DNA of 64,000 bases from Brevibacillus sp. DP1.3A (GTDB lineage Bacteria; Bacillota; Bacilli; Brevibacillales; Brevibacillaceae): contig NZ_CP085876.1 in assembly GCF_013284245.2 (NCBI RefSeq), positions 5,518,501 through 5,582,500 on the forward strand. Direction: 5' to 3'. Of this stretch, positions 40,335 to 48,786 are shown piece by piece. Within the stretch, counting starts at the first letter, position 1. Each line of letters opens with the position of its first letter. The translations under genes were made by a program, and so were the position numbers. The notes under the pieces were generated by a model. That model was not told where the DNA came from, made no database searches, and saw only the letters and a program-made list of their open reading frames with translations.

Positions 40335-41081
40335 CTATTTTAATGCACGATGCAAAAAAGTTTTGGTCCGCTCAAATTTAGCGTTTGTAAACAATTGCTC
40401 AGGTGTTCCCGACTCTACGAATTCCCCGTTGTCCATAAACATGATTTGGTTCGCCACCTCGCGTGCGAATCCCATCTCATGCGTCACAACCATCATCGTC
40501 ATATGCTCCTGGGCAAGCTGCTTGATGACTTGCAGGACCTCACCCGTCAGTTCTGGATCGAGCGCAGACGTAGGCTCGTCAAACAACAATATTTGCGGAT
40601 TCATCATCAGTGCTCTGGCGATCGCCACACGCTGCTTCTGTCCACCTGAGAGCTTCGCCGGATACGCGTCTGCCTTATCAGACAGGCCGACCTTTTCCAA
40701 GAGATCTGCACTCTTTCTGTGGATGTCCTGGGGCGCCTCACCTTTGACTACGCGTGGTGCAATCTCCAGATTTTCTTTTACTGTGAGATGAGGAAACAGA
40801 TTAAAATGCTGAAAGACCATGCCCATTCTCGATGTGATCTGCTTGATTTCCTGGTTACTGGCATAAACGCCGTCCTTCACCAAATAATCATCCTGCACAC
40901 GAATGCTGCCACCATTCACCTGCTCCAGATTGACCAAGCTGCGTAGCATCGTGCTTTTGCCGGAGCCAGAAGGCCCGATTACTGCCACGACTTCGTTCTT
41001 TTTCACCGAAAACGAGACATCTCGCAAAACTTCCTGATTACCAAACGATTTCTTTAGATTCGATACTTGAATGATTTCCAT
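40335..41081 (-). CDS. Polar amino acid ABC transporter ATP-binding protein
   Basis: A 248-residue ABC ATPase: Walker A GPSGSGKST, signature LSGGQKQRVAIARAL, Walker B ILLFDEPTSALDPE and switch His in VVTHEMGFA. The sequence is of the GlnQ/HisP/TcyC group that powers polar amino acid or cystine uptake. ATG 41081 is chosen (14 bases after the permease stop, AAAGGG upstream); an earlier ATG overlaps the permease. Last gene of a binding protein-permease-ATPase operon. Confidence 0.92.
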   Translation of the reverse strand: MEIIQVSNLKKSFGNQEVLRDVSFSVKKNEVVAVIGPSGSGKSTMLRSLVNLEQVNGGSIRVQDDYLVKDGVYASNQEIKQITSRMGMVFQHFNLFPHLTVKENLEIAPRVVKGEAPQDIHRKSADLLEKVGLSDKADAYPAKLSGGQKQRVAIARALMMNPQILLFDEPTSALDPELTGEVLQVIKQLAQEHMTMMVVTHEMGFAREVANQIMFMDNGEFVESGTPEQLFTNAKFERTKTFLHRALK

Positions 41082-41095
41082 ATTGCGCCAGCCCT

Positions 41096-41755
41096 TTATT
41101 CGAATTTGAATCTTTTCTCCAGCCACTTAAAGAACAACGTCAACAATAGCGTCATCAACAAATAAATGATTCCCGCAATAAAAAACGGAACGATGGTAAA
41201 ATCGCGATTCACAGCCGTTTGTGCAAAGTGAAGCAATTCTGGGACGGCAACCGCATAGAGCAGCGCTGTGTCTTTTACGAGCGTAATGGATTCATTTGCG
41301 ACAGCAGGTAAAGCCACGCGAAACATTTGCGGCAAAATAATCTTGTTGGTTGTCTGCCATTTGCTAAAGCCGAGGACCTGTGCCGCCTCGTACTGTCCTT
41401 TGTCGATCGATAGCAGTCCTCCACGGAAAATCTCCGCGAAATACGCTGCGTAGTTCAGCACGAAGCCGAGGCATGCAGCTACGAATCGATCCATAACCAA
41501 GTATTCTCCGATCACTGGCAAGAGGGGGAGGCCAAAGACAAAAAACAATAGCTGTAATAATAGAGGCGTTCCACGCATGACATACACATAGGTGTGCGCG
41601 AACCAAGACAGACCTTTGTTGCTGCTATTCGCCATTAAGGTAATAAGAAATCCCAATGGGATCGATGCCAGAATAGCGATGAAGAACAGTAACACCGTCA
41701 TCTGCGCCCCTTCTAGCATAGGCACGGTAATGGAGATAATATAGTCTAAGCTCAT
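41096..41755 (-). CDS. Polar amino acid ABC transporter permease
   Basis: A 219-residue permease of the His/Glu/Gln/Arg/opine family with five membrane segments. The coupling (EAA) loop is GQYEAAQVLGFSKWQTTNKIILPQ, read in two parts. A single permease gene suggests a homodimer. GGAGCATACCAG precedes the start. It lies between the ATPase and the binding protein genes. Confidence 0.92.
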   Translation of the reverse strand: MSLDYIISITVPMLEGAQMTVLLFFIAILASIPLGFLITLMANSSNKGLSWFAHTYVYVMRGTPLLLQLLFFVFGLPLLPVIGEYLVMDRFVAACLGFVLNYAAYFAEIFRGGLLSIDKGQYEAAQVLGFSKWQTTNKIILPQMFRVALPAVANESITLVKDTALLYAVAVPELLHFAQTAVNRDFTIVPFFIAGIIYLLMTLLLTLFFKWLEKRFKFE

Positions 41756-41786
41756 CTGGTATGCTCCTAATCCTTATAATAAAGCG

Positions 41787-41815
41787 TGGCTTCGCCAATC
41801 ATTCGGCGAAGCCAT
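41787..41815 (-). terminator. Intercistronic hairpin in the ABC operon
   Basis: GGCTTCGCC and GGCGAAGCC form a very stable hairpin without a long T run between the binding protein and permease genes. Such hairpins usually lower downstream expression or protect the upstream mRNA, which gives excess binding protein. Confidence 0.7.
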
Positions 41816-41827
41816 CGTATCTTCCGT

Positions 41828-42604
41828 TTATTTCAACACGCGATTTTCGCCAAACCATTTTTCCGATATTTTAGCTGCTGTTCCATCCTGATTCATGGTA
41901 TCCAAGGCTTTTTGCAGTTCGTTCAATAACGCCTCGTTCCCTTTTTTGACGCCCACTCCATACTCCTCAGGAGCAAGTGATTCTTCCAACAGCTTAAAGG
42001 TTCCAGATTCTTTTGCCATGTAGTAATCGGCTACAATCTGGTCGATGACAACTGCTTCCACGCGCCCAATCTTCATATCGCTCAATGCCAGTACATTATC
42101 AGGATACTCTGTAATTGATTTGACCTGATTTTTCATGTCATTTGCATTGACAGCGTCAGCTGCGGAAGACAGCTTTTGCAAACCAATTCCTTTACCGGCC
42201 AAGTCTGACAGCTTTGTCAAGTTGCTATTTGCCATCGTAACAACTACTTGCGCGTTTTTCAGATAAGGCTTGGTAAAGAGAACCTTCTCTTTTCTCTCAT
42301 CTGTAATCGTATATCCATTCCAGATCAAGTCGATACGACCGCTATTTAGTTCAGATTCTTTTGCGCTCCAATCGATAGGTTGAAACTCGACTTGTTTGCC
42401 CATCTTTTCGCCGGCTGCACGTGCATAATCAATATCAAAACCGACTAGCTCATTTTTCTCATCCCGGAATCCCATTGGTGCAAACTTATCATCAACTCCG
42501 ATAATCAGCTTGTTCGCGTCAGCGCCAGTCTTTGCGCTGGAACAGCCCACTACCAATGAAACCATCGCACTCAATAACAATGACATCCATGCTATTTTCT
42601 TCAT
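41828..42604 (-). CDS. Polar amino acid ABC transporter substrate-binding lipoprotein
   Basis: A 258-residue solute-binding protein: signal peptide with lipobox SLVVGC (Cys21), then an SBP_bac_3 domain (LIIGVDDKFAPMGFRDEKNE, VGFDIDYARAAGEKMG, WNGYTITDERKEKVLFTKPY). The pattern fits cystine/glutamine-type binding proteins; exact specificity is unknown. ATG 42604 follows GAGGGGG, and the longer reading is rejected. First gene of the operon. Confidence 0.93.
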   Translation of the reverse strand: MKKIAWMSLLLSAMVSLVVGCSSAKTGADANKLIIGVDDKFAPMGFRDEKNELVGFDIDYARAAGEKMGKQVEFQPIDWSAKESELNSGRIDLIWNGYTITDERKEKVLFTKPYLKNAQVVVTMANSNLTKLSDLAGKGIGLQKLSSAADAVNANDMKNQVKSITEYPDNVLALSDMKIGRVEAVVIDQIVADYYMAKESGTFKLLEESLAPEEYGVGVKKGNEALLNELQKALDTMNQDGTAAKISEKWFGENRVLK

Positions 42605-42765
42605 CGTGATGATCCCCCTCGTTTTCCCTACTCTATATTTCACTCTGATAAAGTGGTAATACGTTAACAAGGTATCATGATAGCACATTAGCAAGGAATA
42701 GTCGATACTTTAGTAAACAAAAGCACCTTAGAAATATACGCCAAATGAATGAGTAAAATGCCCGA

Positions 42766-43473
42766 CTAGCAGATGCACGTCTTTTTCTTTTTTCCGACAC
42801 TCCCGCGTTCCTCTATCTTTTTGATATACTCCGTAGCCAACGGAACCTTGCACGCTGTCTGTCCGACGTCCACATGCACTTTGCCAATTTCTGTGGCCAC
42901 TTCCAACGCTTCCTGATGAAGCTCCGGTACATATGCTCCTACTGAAATAACGAATTGATTCATGGTGTACCGTACGCGATTTTGTTCCTGGTGAATCGTC
43001 TCCTTCACTCTCATAAGGAGCCGCTTGATTTCTTCTTTATCTAGCTGTTCATCGGGAATAATCGACAAGTAGTTCGAATACGTATTCCACCCACATGTGG
43101 CTACCATCTCTTCTTTTGACTCGATCCATTCTCGTGCCAACTCCATGGCAAAAGGGCTCTCAGCGGCTACACTCGCAACCGTATATTCGGCGGGCGCGTA
43201 CCAAGACGCTTCCTTGACCCAAGCCTGCAGCCGCTCTTTTGTCATGCTCTTCGGGTCAACCGTCAATCCTGCCAAGTACATGGCGTCGTAGTTTCCCGTA
43301 TCGTACAGCGCCTGGACGAGCTGCTGATCACGCTTTACCTCCTTGACCAGCTTTTTCATATCGCCCACTCGCACGCCAAACAAAGGCTCTTTCGCCCCAT
43401 GCCGCAATAACGTTTTTTTCGTCTGCTCTGTCCCCATCGCTTCGAGCTTCTGCATGACTTCTTCCAGCGTCAT
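42766..43473 (-). CDS. AlkD-like DNA alkylation repair protein
   Basis: A 235-residue HEAT-like repeat protein of the DNA alkylation repair (AlkD) family, DNA glycosylases that remove cationic alkyl-purines without base flipping. FGVRVGDMKKLVKEVKRD, GNYDAMYLAGL and the Trp-rich ASWYAPAEYT / CGWNTYSNYLS segments resemble family members. A Lys-rich tail with CIC ends the protein. AAAGGAGGG precedes the ATG. A second HEAT-type alkylation protein lies 450 bases away on the other strand. Confidence 0.82.
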   Translation of the reverse strand: MTLEEVMQKLEAMGTEQTKKTLLRHGAKEPLFGVRVGDMKKLVKEVKRDQQLVQALYDTGNYDAMYLAGLTVDPKSMTKERLQAWVKEASWYAPAEYTVASVAAESPFAMELAREWIESKEEMVATCGWNTYSNYLSIIPDEQLDKEEIKRLLMRVKETIHQEQNRVRYTMNQFVISVGAYVPELHQEALEVATEIGKVHVDVGQTACKVPLATEYIKKIEERGSVGKKKKTCIC

Positions 43474-43530
43474 CTTGCCACCCTCCTTTTTCTTCTATTA
43501 AATAGGATAACCAGCAGCGCTACCTCCAAC

Positions 43531-43568
43531 ACGAAAAAGCCCTCCATATTCAAAGGAGAGCTTTTTCG
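43531..43568 (-). terminator. Terminator of the 61-aa gene
   Basis: AAAAAGCTCTCC and GGAGGGCTTTTT pair on the minus strand around a short loop. Confidence 0.8.
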
Positions 43569-43597
43569 TATCGGAGCTTGACGCCCTTTTCCTATCC

Positions 43598-43783
43598 TTA
43601 CGCCTGATTGCGTACTTTGATATACGAAACATTTCTGACGTTGATGACAACATCATCATACTGGAGCCATCCGTCGCTTTGATTAGCGACCATTTGAATG
43701 ATCTCTTCCGGTTCCGTCGATTCGATGCTAATCGTTTCACCGCCTCCGGAAAAGTAAAATTGAATCACTTTTACTTCCTTCAT
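43598..43783 (-). CDS. Small conserved-looking protein, 61 aa
   Basis: A 61-residue soluble protein (MKEVKVIQFYFSGGGETISI, then PEEIIQMVANQSDGWLQYDD, then VVINVRNVSYIKVRNQA) with a likely beta-alpha-beta fold of the kind seen in small regulators or LSm-like proteins. AGGAGGGG precedes the ATG, and a terminator follows. The pattern ISI..STEPEEIIQ..W.Q.DDVVINV.NVSYI suggests a single compact domain. No function is assigned. Confidence 0.65.
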   Translation of the reverse strand: MKEVKVIQFYFSGGGETISIESTEPEEIIQMVANQSDGWLQYDDVVINVRNVSYIKVRNQA

Positions 43784-43916
43784 AAAATCCCCTCCTATTC
43801 CTTCTAGTTATCGGATAGTTGGAAAATTTTTGTTACGGGTGATTTTTATGTATACTTTTGTTGCAGCTATTCCGTTTTGAATGTCTATCATTTCAGTGAA
43901 AAGGGGTTTGTTGAAA

Positions 43917-44756
43917 ATGCCGGATTCGGTACACACGAGAAAAGGAGCAGTTAAAGCCTCGCTCATCCCTGAAAATGTATTAGCACTCCTTCATGCTGGA
44001 GAATTAGAAAGCGTCAATTTGACTGAATGGCAGGCTGTGGATCATATTCATCTGTTACGAAGCGTTCTGCCTCATGTTCAATTAGATGCGCATGTCTCTC
44101 CACTTGTTGATCAATTAGAAGAAACGGGATCTACGAGCGGAATGAAGGCTATCCGTCTGATTGGACAAGAACTACTTGCGATCTTACACAAATCGGGTGA
44201 ACCCATAGCTACGTCTCCCGTTTTCCTATCGTTGGCCACCCACAAGTCAGACAGTGTACGTTGCTGGAGTGCCTATATCATTGGCTTGGACAACACCTTA
44301 TCGGTCGAAGAAAAACTAAGGCAAATAAGAAAATTCGCGGCAGATCATCATTTTGGAGTGAGAGAGATCGCATGGATGGCGATTCGAGATTCTCTCGTGC
44401 ATGATCTGAACCATTCCATTCAACTCCTGAGCGAATGGGTACTGGATACCGACGAAAATATTCGCCGCTTTGCGGTAGAGGCCACACGCCCACGAGGTGT
44501 CTGGTGTAAGCATATTGACGCATTGAAAAATGATCCAGCTCGCTGCCTGCCTTTGCTCACGCCAGTGAAGTCAGATCTATCTAAATATGTTCAAGATTCT
44601 GTAGGGAATTGGTTGAACGATGCGAGTAAATCACAACCAAGCTGGGTGATACAGCTTTGTGACGAGTGGCTAAGCATCTCTGATTCAAAGGAAACGAAAA
44701 GAATTGTAACCAAAGCGAAAAGAACCATCCTGAAGACCCAAACCGAACAGAAATGA
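43917..44756 (+). CDS. AlkC-like HEAT-repeat DNA alkylation repair protein
   Basis: A 279-residue HEAT-repeat protein resembling the AlkC branch of the AlkC/AlkD superfamily. FAVEATRPRGVWCKHIDALK, PLLTPVKSDLSKYVQDSVGN and WLNDASKSQPSWV match the conserved C-terminal half of AlkC, which excises 3-methylcytosine and 3-methyladenine. ATG 43917 follows AAAAGGGG. Its stop overlaps the start of a Crp-family gene (ATGA), so regulator and repair protein are translationally coupled. Confidence 0.75.
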   Translation: MPDSVHTRKGAVKASLIPENVLALLHAGELESVNLTEWQAVDHIHLLRSVLPHVQLDAHVSPLVDQLEETGSTSGMKAIRLIGQELLAILHKSGEPIATSPVFLSLATHKSDSVRCWSAYIIGLDNTLSVEEKLRQIRKFAADHHFGVREIAWMAIRDSLVHDLNHSIQLLSEWVLDTDENIRRFAVEATRPRGVWCKHIDALKNDPARCLPLLTPVKSDLSKYVQDSVGNWLNDASKSQPSWVIQLCDEWLSISDSKETKRIVTKAKRTILKTQTEQK

Positions 44757-45433
44757 TGAACCGAATCACATATTTATCCCAATTTTATTTGTTGAATTCA
44801 TTATCCGAGGAAAGTTTGCGCTTAATCGATCAATTAACCTCCTTAACCCCTTTCCCCAAAAATACGTGCATTCAAACACCAGAAACTTTTTCAGAGGGCT
44901 TCTACTTCATCAAACAGGGGAAAGTACGTTTATATAAAGTAAATCGGGATGGTCGGCAGTTTACATTTGATATCCTTGGGGAAGGCAATGTGTTTGGAGA
45001 AGTGGATTTGCTCTCATTAGGTACACGGGAGATGTATATAGAAACCATCGAAGACTGCCTCATTTGTAAAATGAGCAAAGCAAAATTTGAGAGCTACATA
45101 ATCGAACACCCGCAACTGATGATGAAGATCATGAGGCTCATTAGCGATAGAATGGTTTCGATCAGCCAAGCAGCCGAAAATCTTGCCCTTCTCCCTTTAC
45201 AAGATCGCATTATTTCCACGTTAGTAAGGCTTGCCGACCAATTTGGCAATCCTAACAGTTCTGCGTTTCTACAAATTGAGTTACCTCTTTCCCATCAAGA
45301 GCTCGCCCATTTTGTCGGGGCATCCAGGGAAGCTGTGACGGTAGCATTACGTGCTTTAGCAAGAGAAGAACTAATTCAAACAGGCTTTAAAACCATTTCC
45401 ATTCATCGGGACAACATTTTAAAGAAGATGTAA
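44753..45433 (+). CDS. Crp/Fnr-family transcriptional regulator
   Basis: A 226-residue protein with an N-terminal cyclic-nucleotide-type beta-barrel (EGFYFIKQGKVRLYKVNRDG, GNVFGEVDLL), a dimerisation helix and a C-terminal winged helix (LPLSHQELAHFVGASREAVTVALRAL). There is no N-terminal Cys cluster, so it is not an Fnr-type FeS sensor. It overlaps the stop of the AlkC-like gene by 4 bases. The effector is unknown; it may control its own operon or the downstream peroxiredoxin. Confidence 0.9.
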   Translation: MMNRITYLSQFYLLNSLSEESLRLIDQLTSLTPFPKNTCIQTPETFSEGFYFIKQGKVRLYKVNRDGRQFTFDILGEGNVFGEVDLLSLGTREMYIETIEDCLICKMSKAKFESYIIEHPQLMMKIMRLISDRMVSISQAAENLALLPLQDRIISTLVRLADQFGNPNSSAFLQIELPLSHQELAHFVGASREAVTVALRALAREELIQTGFKTISIHRDNILKKM

Positions 45434-45517
45434 TCCAGTTTACATCTTTCCCTCTAAAAGAAAGATATCGTAAAGCTATGGCTTCTACTATTCTTTCGAA
45501 AAAGAGGGGAACGACAT

Positions 45518-46180
45518 ATGGATAAACCACATTTTCAGAGCCTGCGCGAAGAGCTAGATTATACAACCATTCAAATAGCAGACTTCCTCACTCGTGAAGT
45601 AACAGATTCATTTACAAGATCAATCGAGGAGCTGAGGATCTCTGGACAGGCAAAGGGCTTACCGATTGGTTCGATGGCGCCTGATTTCACATTGAACGAT
45701 CACACTGGCAAGACCATTACCTTGTCGGAAGAAATCGTAAAAGGTCCCATCGTCCTCACGTTTTTCCGTGGATCATGGTGCCCCTACTGCAATTTGGAAC
45801 TGCAAGCATACCAAAAACAGATCGATACGATAACCTCTCTGGGTGCCCAATTGTTTGCCATTAGCCCACAATCTCCTGCACACTCTCTTACTATGCAAGA
45901 GAAAAACGGACTGAGCTTTCCCGTGTTATGCGATACCAATAACCAGGTAGCAGAAAAATATAAACTCAGATTCAGACTGCCTGATTCTTTACAGGATACC
46001 TACCGATCATTGGATATTGATCTCAAGCATTTTAATAGTGACGATTCTTGGACGCTCCCCATTCCTGCTACTTATATCCTCGACAACCAGAGCGTAATCC
46101 GGTTAGCATGCTTAGATCCAGATTACAAAAAGCGAATGGAGCCAACCGAAGTTTTAGACATTCTGCGTAACCTAACCTAA
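45518..46180 (+). CDS. Peroxiredoxin-like (AhpC/TSA family) protein
   Basis: A 220-residue thioredoxin-fold protein: GSMAPDFTLNDHTGKTITLS leads to the active site GSWCPYCNLELQAY, with a CxxC pair rather than the single peroxidatic Cys of typical 2-Cys peroxiredoxins. This is the 'peroxiredoxin-like 2A' or AhpC/TSA type, which reduces peroxides or acts as a thiol oxidoreductase. AAGAGGGG precedes the ATG. It follows the Crp-family gene by 85 bases; a terminator closes the unit. Confidence 0.85.
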   Translation: MDKPHFQSLREELDYTTIQIADFLTREVTDSFTRSIEELRISGQAKGLPIGSMAPDFTLNDHTGKTITLSEEIVKGPIVLTFFRGSWCPYCNLELQAYQKQIDTITSLGAQLFAISPQSPAHSLTMQEKNGLSFPVLCDTNNQVAEKYKLRFRLPDSLQDTYRSLDIDLKHFNSDDSWTLPIPATYILDNQSVIRLACLDPDYKKRMEPTEVLDILRNLT

Positions 46181-46195
46181 CGCCTATATAACGAA

Positions 46196-46225
46196 GAACC
46201 AGTTGATACCACAACTGGTTTTTTG
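46196..46225 (+). terminator. Terminator of the peroxiredoxin-like gene
   Basis: AACCAGTTG and CAACTGGTT pair around ATACCA, followed by TTTTT. Confidence 0.85.
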
Positions 46226-46271
46226 TACGTCTAAGCTTTATAAACAATTAGTTTCTTTTCCCTACCAAAAC

Positions 46272-46301
46272 TTGACAAAGATATATCTTTTGGCTTATAT
46301 T
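46272..46301 (+). promoter_or_regulatory. Promoter of the c-di-GMP riboswitch unit
   Basis: TTGACA is followed after 17-18 bases by TTATAT/TATATT, about 60 bases upstream of the aptamer. Confidence 0.65.
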
Positions 46302-46357
46302 TTGCATGATTATATCTAGCAAAATTCGACACATTTTTACAAGTTTTGCTAAAAAAT

Positions 46358-46440
46358 GCAAAAGGCAAAGTCATCGAAAGGTGGCGACGCAAAACCACGG
46401 GTCTACAGTCTTTGACCATGATAGCCGGGTTGCCATCATC
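46358..46440 (+). promoter_or_regulatory. c-di-GMP-I riboswitch (GEMM)
   Basis: The aptamer blocks are intact: GGCAAAGTCATCGAAAGGTG with the GAAA tetraloop, GACGCAAAACCACGGGTC, then ATAGCCGGGTTGCC. These match the c-di-GMP-I consensus GGCAAACC-GAAA-GGGACGCAAAGCC-GGG-GGUAGCCGGGUUGCC, including the tetraloop receptor. A terminator hairpin follows, then a GNAT-like gene and a chemotaxis receptor gene. Confidence 0.95.
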
Positions 46441-46471
46441 TTGAGACCATTTTTTTGATGTTGGTAGCTTC

Positions 46472-46508
46472 GGTTGTTCCATTTCGATGGAACGGCCTTT
46501 TTTTGTGT
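46472..46508 (+). terminator. Riboswitch terminator
   Basis: GTTCCAT-TTCG-ATGGAAC extended by GG/CC pairs forms a stable hairpin followed by seven T residues: the expression platform of the c-di-GMP switch. Confidence 0.88.
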
Positions 46509-46627
46509 TTCGTTTTTTGAAAGGAGGATGAAAGCACTTTCATTTTCGTAACGGATGGAAAAACATAACTTTTGAGACGTCAAACATACACAACACGGTA
46601 ATCAGAAAATGATGGAGTGGACAAGTT

Positions 46628-47182
46628 ATGTACAAACAAGTAGAAACCGTACAAGAGTTAGCAAAATTTCATGAAATCAAAGAAACAGTATGGACAAGCA
46701 TGGGCTTCGAGATGGAGTACGCGAAAGAAGGCTCCGCACAATTCCTCTTAATTGCCGAAGACGGTGAAGCAGGTGGAACATTTGAAATGACGCCCTTTTC
46801 CAAATCAAATGCTTATATGAAAGCACTTTTTCAGGATGTTGTTACAGAAGATATGAAAGTAATGGAGGTAGACAGTCTTGCTGTTTTGCCGAAATACCGT
46901 GGACAACTAGGGCAAAAAGGAATTTGCTTGATGATAGATTACGCTGAAAAGCATGATTATACCCACGCAATTGGGGTAGCAGATCCGACTTTTTTTTCGT
47001 TCATTAACAAGAAGTATCAAGTAAAAGCGACTCAAACCAAAGATATCGTCTTTTACAAAGGGGCCGATGCCATTCCGACCCTGTTTCATCTAAAAGATGT
47101 CTATGACAATAAGCACGATCCGAAATATTCCTGGTACAATTCGTCGTCATCCAACCAAGTAAAAGTCGAGGTAGGTGGGTAA
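46628..47182 (+). CDS. GNAT-like acetyltransferase under c-di-GMP riboswitch control
   Basis: A 184-residue protein with an N-acyltransferase-like fold: VDSLAVLPKYRGQLGQKGIC carries the beta4/acetyl-CoA loop (RGxxGxxG-like) and MIDYAEKHDYTHAIGVADPT the following helix and strand. It resembles N-acyl amino acid synthase/FemAB-type GNATs. TGGAGTGG precedes the ATG. It is the first gene after a c-di-GMP-I riboswitch and overlaps the chemotaxis receptor gene downstream, so its product may serve motile or sessile switching. The substrate is unknown. Confidence 0.7.
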   Translation: MYKQVETVQELAKFHEIKETVWTSMGFEMEYAKEGSAQFLLIAEDGEAGGTFEMTPFSKSNAYMKALFQDVVTEDMKVMEVDSLAVLPKYRGQLGQKGICLMIDYAEKHDYTHAIGVADPTFFSFINKKYQVKATQTKDIVFYKGADAIPTLFHLKDVYDNKHDPKYSWYNSSSSNQVKVEVGG

Positions 47183-47183
47183 C

Positions 47184-48665
47184 ATGGATAACATTGATAA
47201 CATTGATCTATTGAGAAGAAGAAACAATTGGGTCGTAATCGTATTCGCAAGTATTATTACGGTTGTTCAGGTCTTAAACCTTTTTCTAGGCGTATCGTAC
47301 ACATTCGTTTTCACGATACTGGGTATTTTGTATGGCGTGCTGGCACCTTTTACTTACATCTCCAATCGCCCGAGCTTCCGTGAAAAAGCAGCGCCCTTCA
47401 TGAAGTTTTTCAACTTCGCCGTAATCGGGATCTTCATGTTCATCGTAGTTGGACTAGACCCGCATATGATCAATATCATGACCATTATGTTCTTTGTAGC
47501 AGTCATGGGGATTTATCAAGACCGACTCATCAATATTTTGACGATTGTATCGACATTGGGTATTGTCTCTTACTACTTCCTGACACAGAGAGAAACGATT
47601 TTCCATTCGACTAACAATCTTGATCTGATGTACTTCCTGCTTACCTTCTGCTTCGTCTCTGTCACGAGCATGATGCATGCTGTATTCAATAACAAGCTGC
47701 AAGAGGAAAGTGAGCAACAAAAGCAAGAAGCGATTGCCTCGAAGGAATCGTTGCAACGTGTTCTGGATCAAATCAATGAATCACTCACCTCTATGCAAGA
47801 CTATCAAGAGAATTTGAACCAGGTGACGGACGGCGTGAATGTTCGCGCAGTCGAAACCGTCGCTTCCCTGCAAGACATTATGGAGTCCTTTACGGTCCAG
47901 ACCAGCAACACGGACGAGCTGCGTCGGGAAATGAGCTCGACGAATCTGCAAGTTGAGGATATGACTCGCTCTGTTACAGAGATGCATGAGTACGTAGAAT
48001 CGACCAAAGAAGCCACTAGCGAGAGCGGCAAACGCATTGGCAACATCGGCAATGACTTTGAACGATTCATCACGGACATCCAAGGTACGAACCAACTGAT
48101 TCAAGAGCTCAATAAAGAAACCGAATCGATTGGGAAAATCATTCAAACCATTTCCGAGATTTCTGCACAAACCAATCTGTTGGCACTCAATGCCACGATT
48201 GAAGCGTCTCGCGCAGGCGAACACGGCCGAGGATTTGCTGTCGTAGCAGATGAAGTACGCAAGCTGGCTGAATCCTCCAAGCTATCCTCTGAGTCGATCT
48301 CGAGCCTGCTGATGACCATTCGCAAAAAAATGAAGCTGGTATCGGATATGATTTCCGAGTCACAGACTTCTTTTGAGAAAAATAGCGAGGGCATCCTCGA
48401 AGTGCAAGAAATGTTCACCAATGTAGACAACTACATGCAAAACTTTGCGGATAAAACGAAAAACCTGCAAGAGTTCATCATCCATGTTCACAGCATGATT
48501 CAGGAAGTCGGCGCAAAAGTAGAAGTCAACGCAGATATTACCGACAAGAACAAAGAGAGCCTGGAAGAAGTGCTTGTTCTCGTTTCTGAGCAAAAAGACG
48601 AAGTCGTTAAGGTTTCTGGCGGCTTTGAAAAAATCGAACAACAGATGCGTGGTCTCCATATGTAA
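47184..48665 (+). CDS. Methyl-accepting chemotaxis protein with multi-TM N-terminus
   Basis: A protein of about 493 residues. The first ~180 residues hold six hydrophobic segments (VVIVFASIITVVQVLNLFLG, MFIVVGLDPHMINIMTIMFF) and no large extracytoplasmic loop, so sensing is probably within the membrane. No classical HAMP is seen. The cytoplasmic signalling domain contains the hairpin tip sequence ISEISAQTNLLALNATIEAS RAGEHGRGFAVVADEVRKLA (split here), which contacts CheA/CheW. ATG 47184 follows GAGGTAGG. Cotranscribed with the GNAT-like gene under c-di-GMP control. Confidence 0.92.
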   Translation: MDNIDNIDLLRRRNNWVVIVFASIITVVQVLNLFLGVSYTFVFTILGILYGVLAPFTYISNRPSFREKAAPFMKFFNFAVIGIFMFIVVGLDPHMINIMTIMFFVAVMGIYQDRLINILTIVSTLGIVSYYFLTQRETIFHSTNNLDLMYFLLTFCFVSVTSMMHAVFNNKLQEESEQQKQEAIASKESLQRVLDQINESLTSMQDYQENLNQVTDGVNVRAVETVASLQDIMESFTVQTSNTDELRREMSSTNLQVEDMTRSVTEMHEYVESTKEATSESGKRIGNIGNDFERFITDIQGTNQLIQELNKETESIGKIIQTISEISAQTNLLALNATIEASRAGEHGRGFAVVADEVRKLAESSKLSSESISSLLMTIRKKMKLVSDMISESQTSFEKNSEGILEVQEMFTNVDNYMQNFADKTKNLQEFIIHVHSMIQEVGAKVEVNADITDKNKESLEEVLVLVSEQKDEVVKVSGGFEKIEQQMRGLHM

Positions 48666-48672
48666 CCTTCCT

Positions 48673-48705
48673 GCAACCGCCTTTCACGGGCGGTTGTTTT
48701 CTTTT
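48673..48705 (+). terminator. Terminator of the chemotaxis receptor gene
   Basis: CAACCGCC and GGCGGTTG pair around a short loop, followed by TTTTCTTTT. Confidence 0.85.
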
Positions 48706-48786
48706 CTCATTTTGTAACTGAACAGATATATAATGTAAATATTCTGATATTTATGTTCTTTTACAATGAAAGGAGGCACATCATTG

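Noticed and set aside
46520..46560. AAAGGAGGATG with a 7-codon frame between the c-di-GMP terminator and the GNAT gene
   Set aside because: The Shine-Dalgarno directly abuts the ATG, so initiation is not possible there, and the frame is only seven codons.
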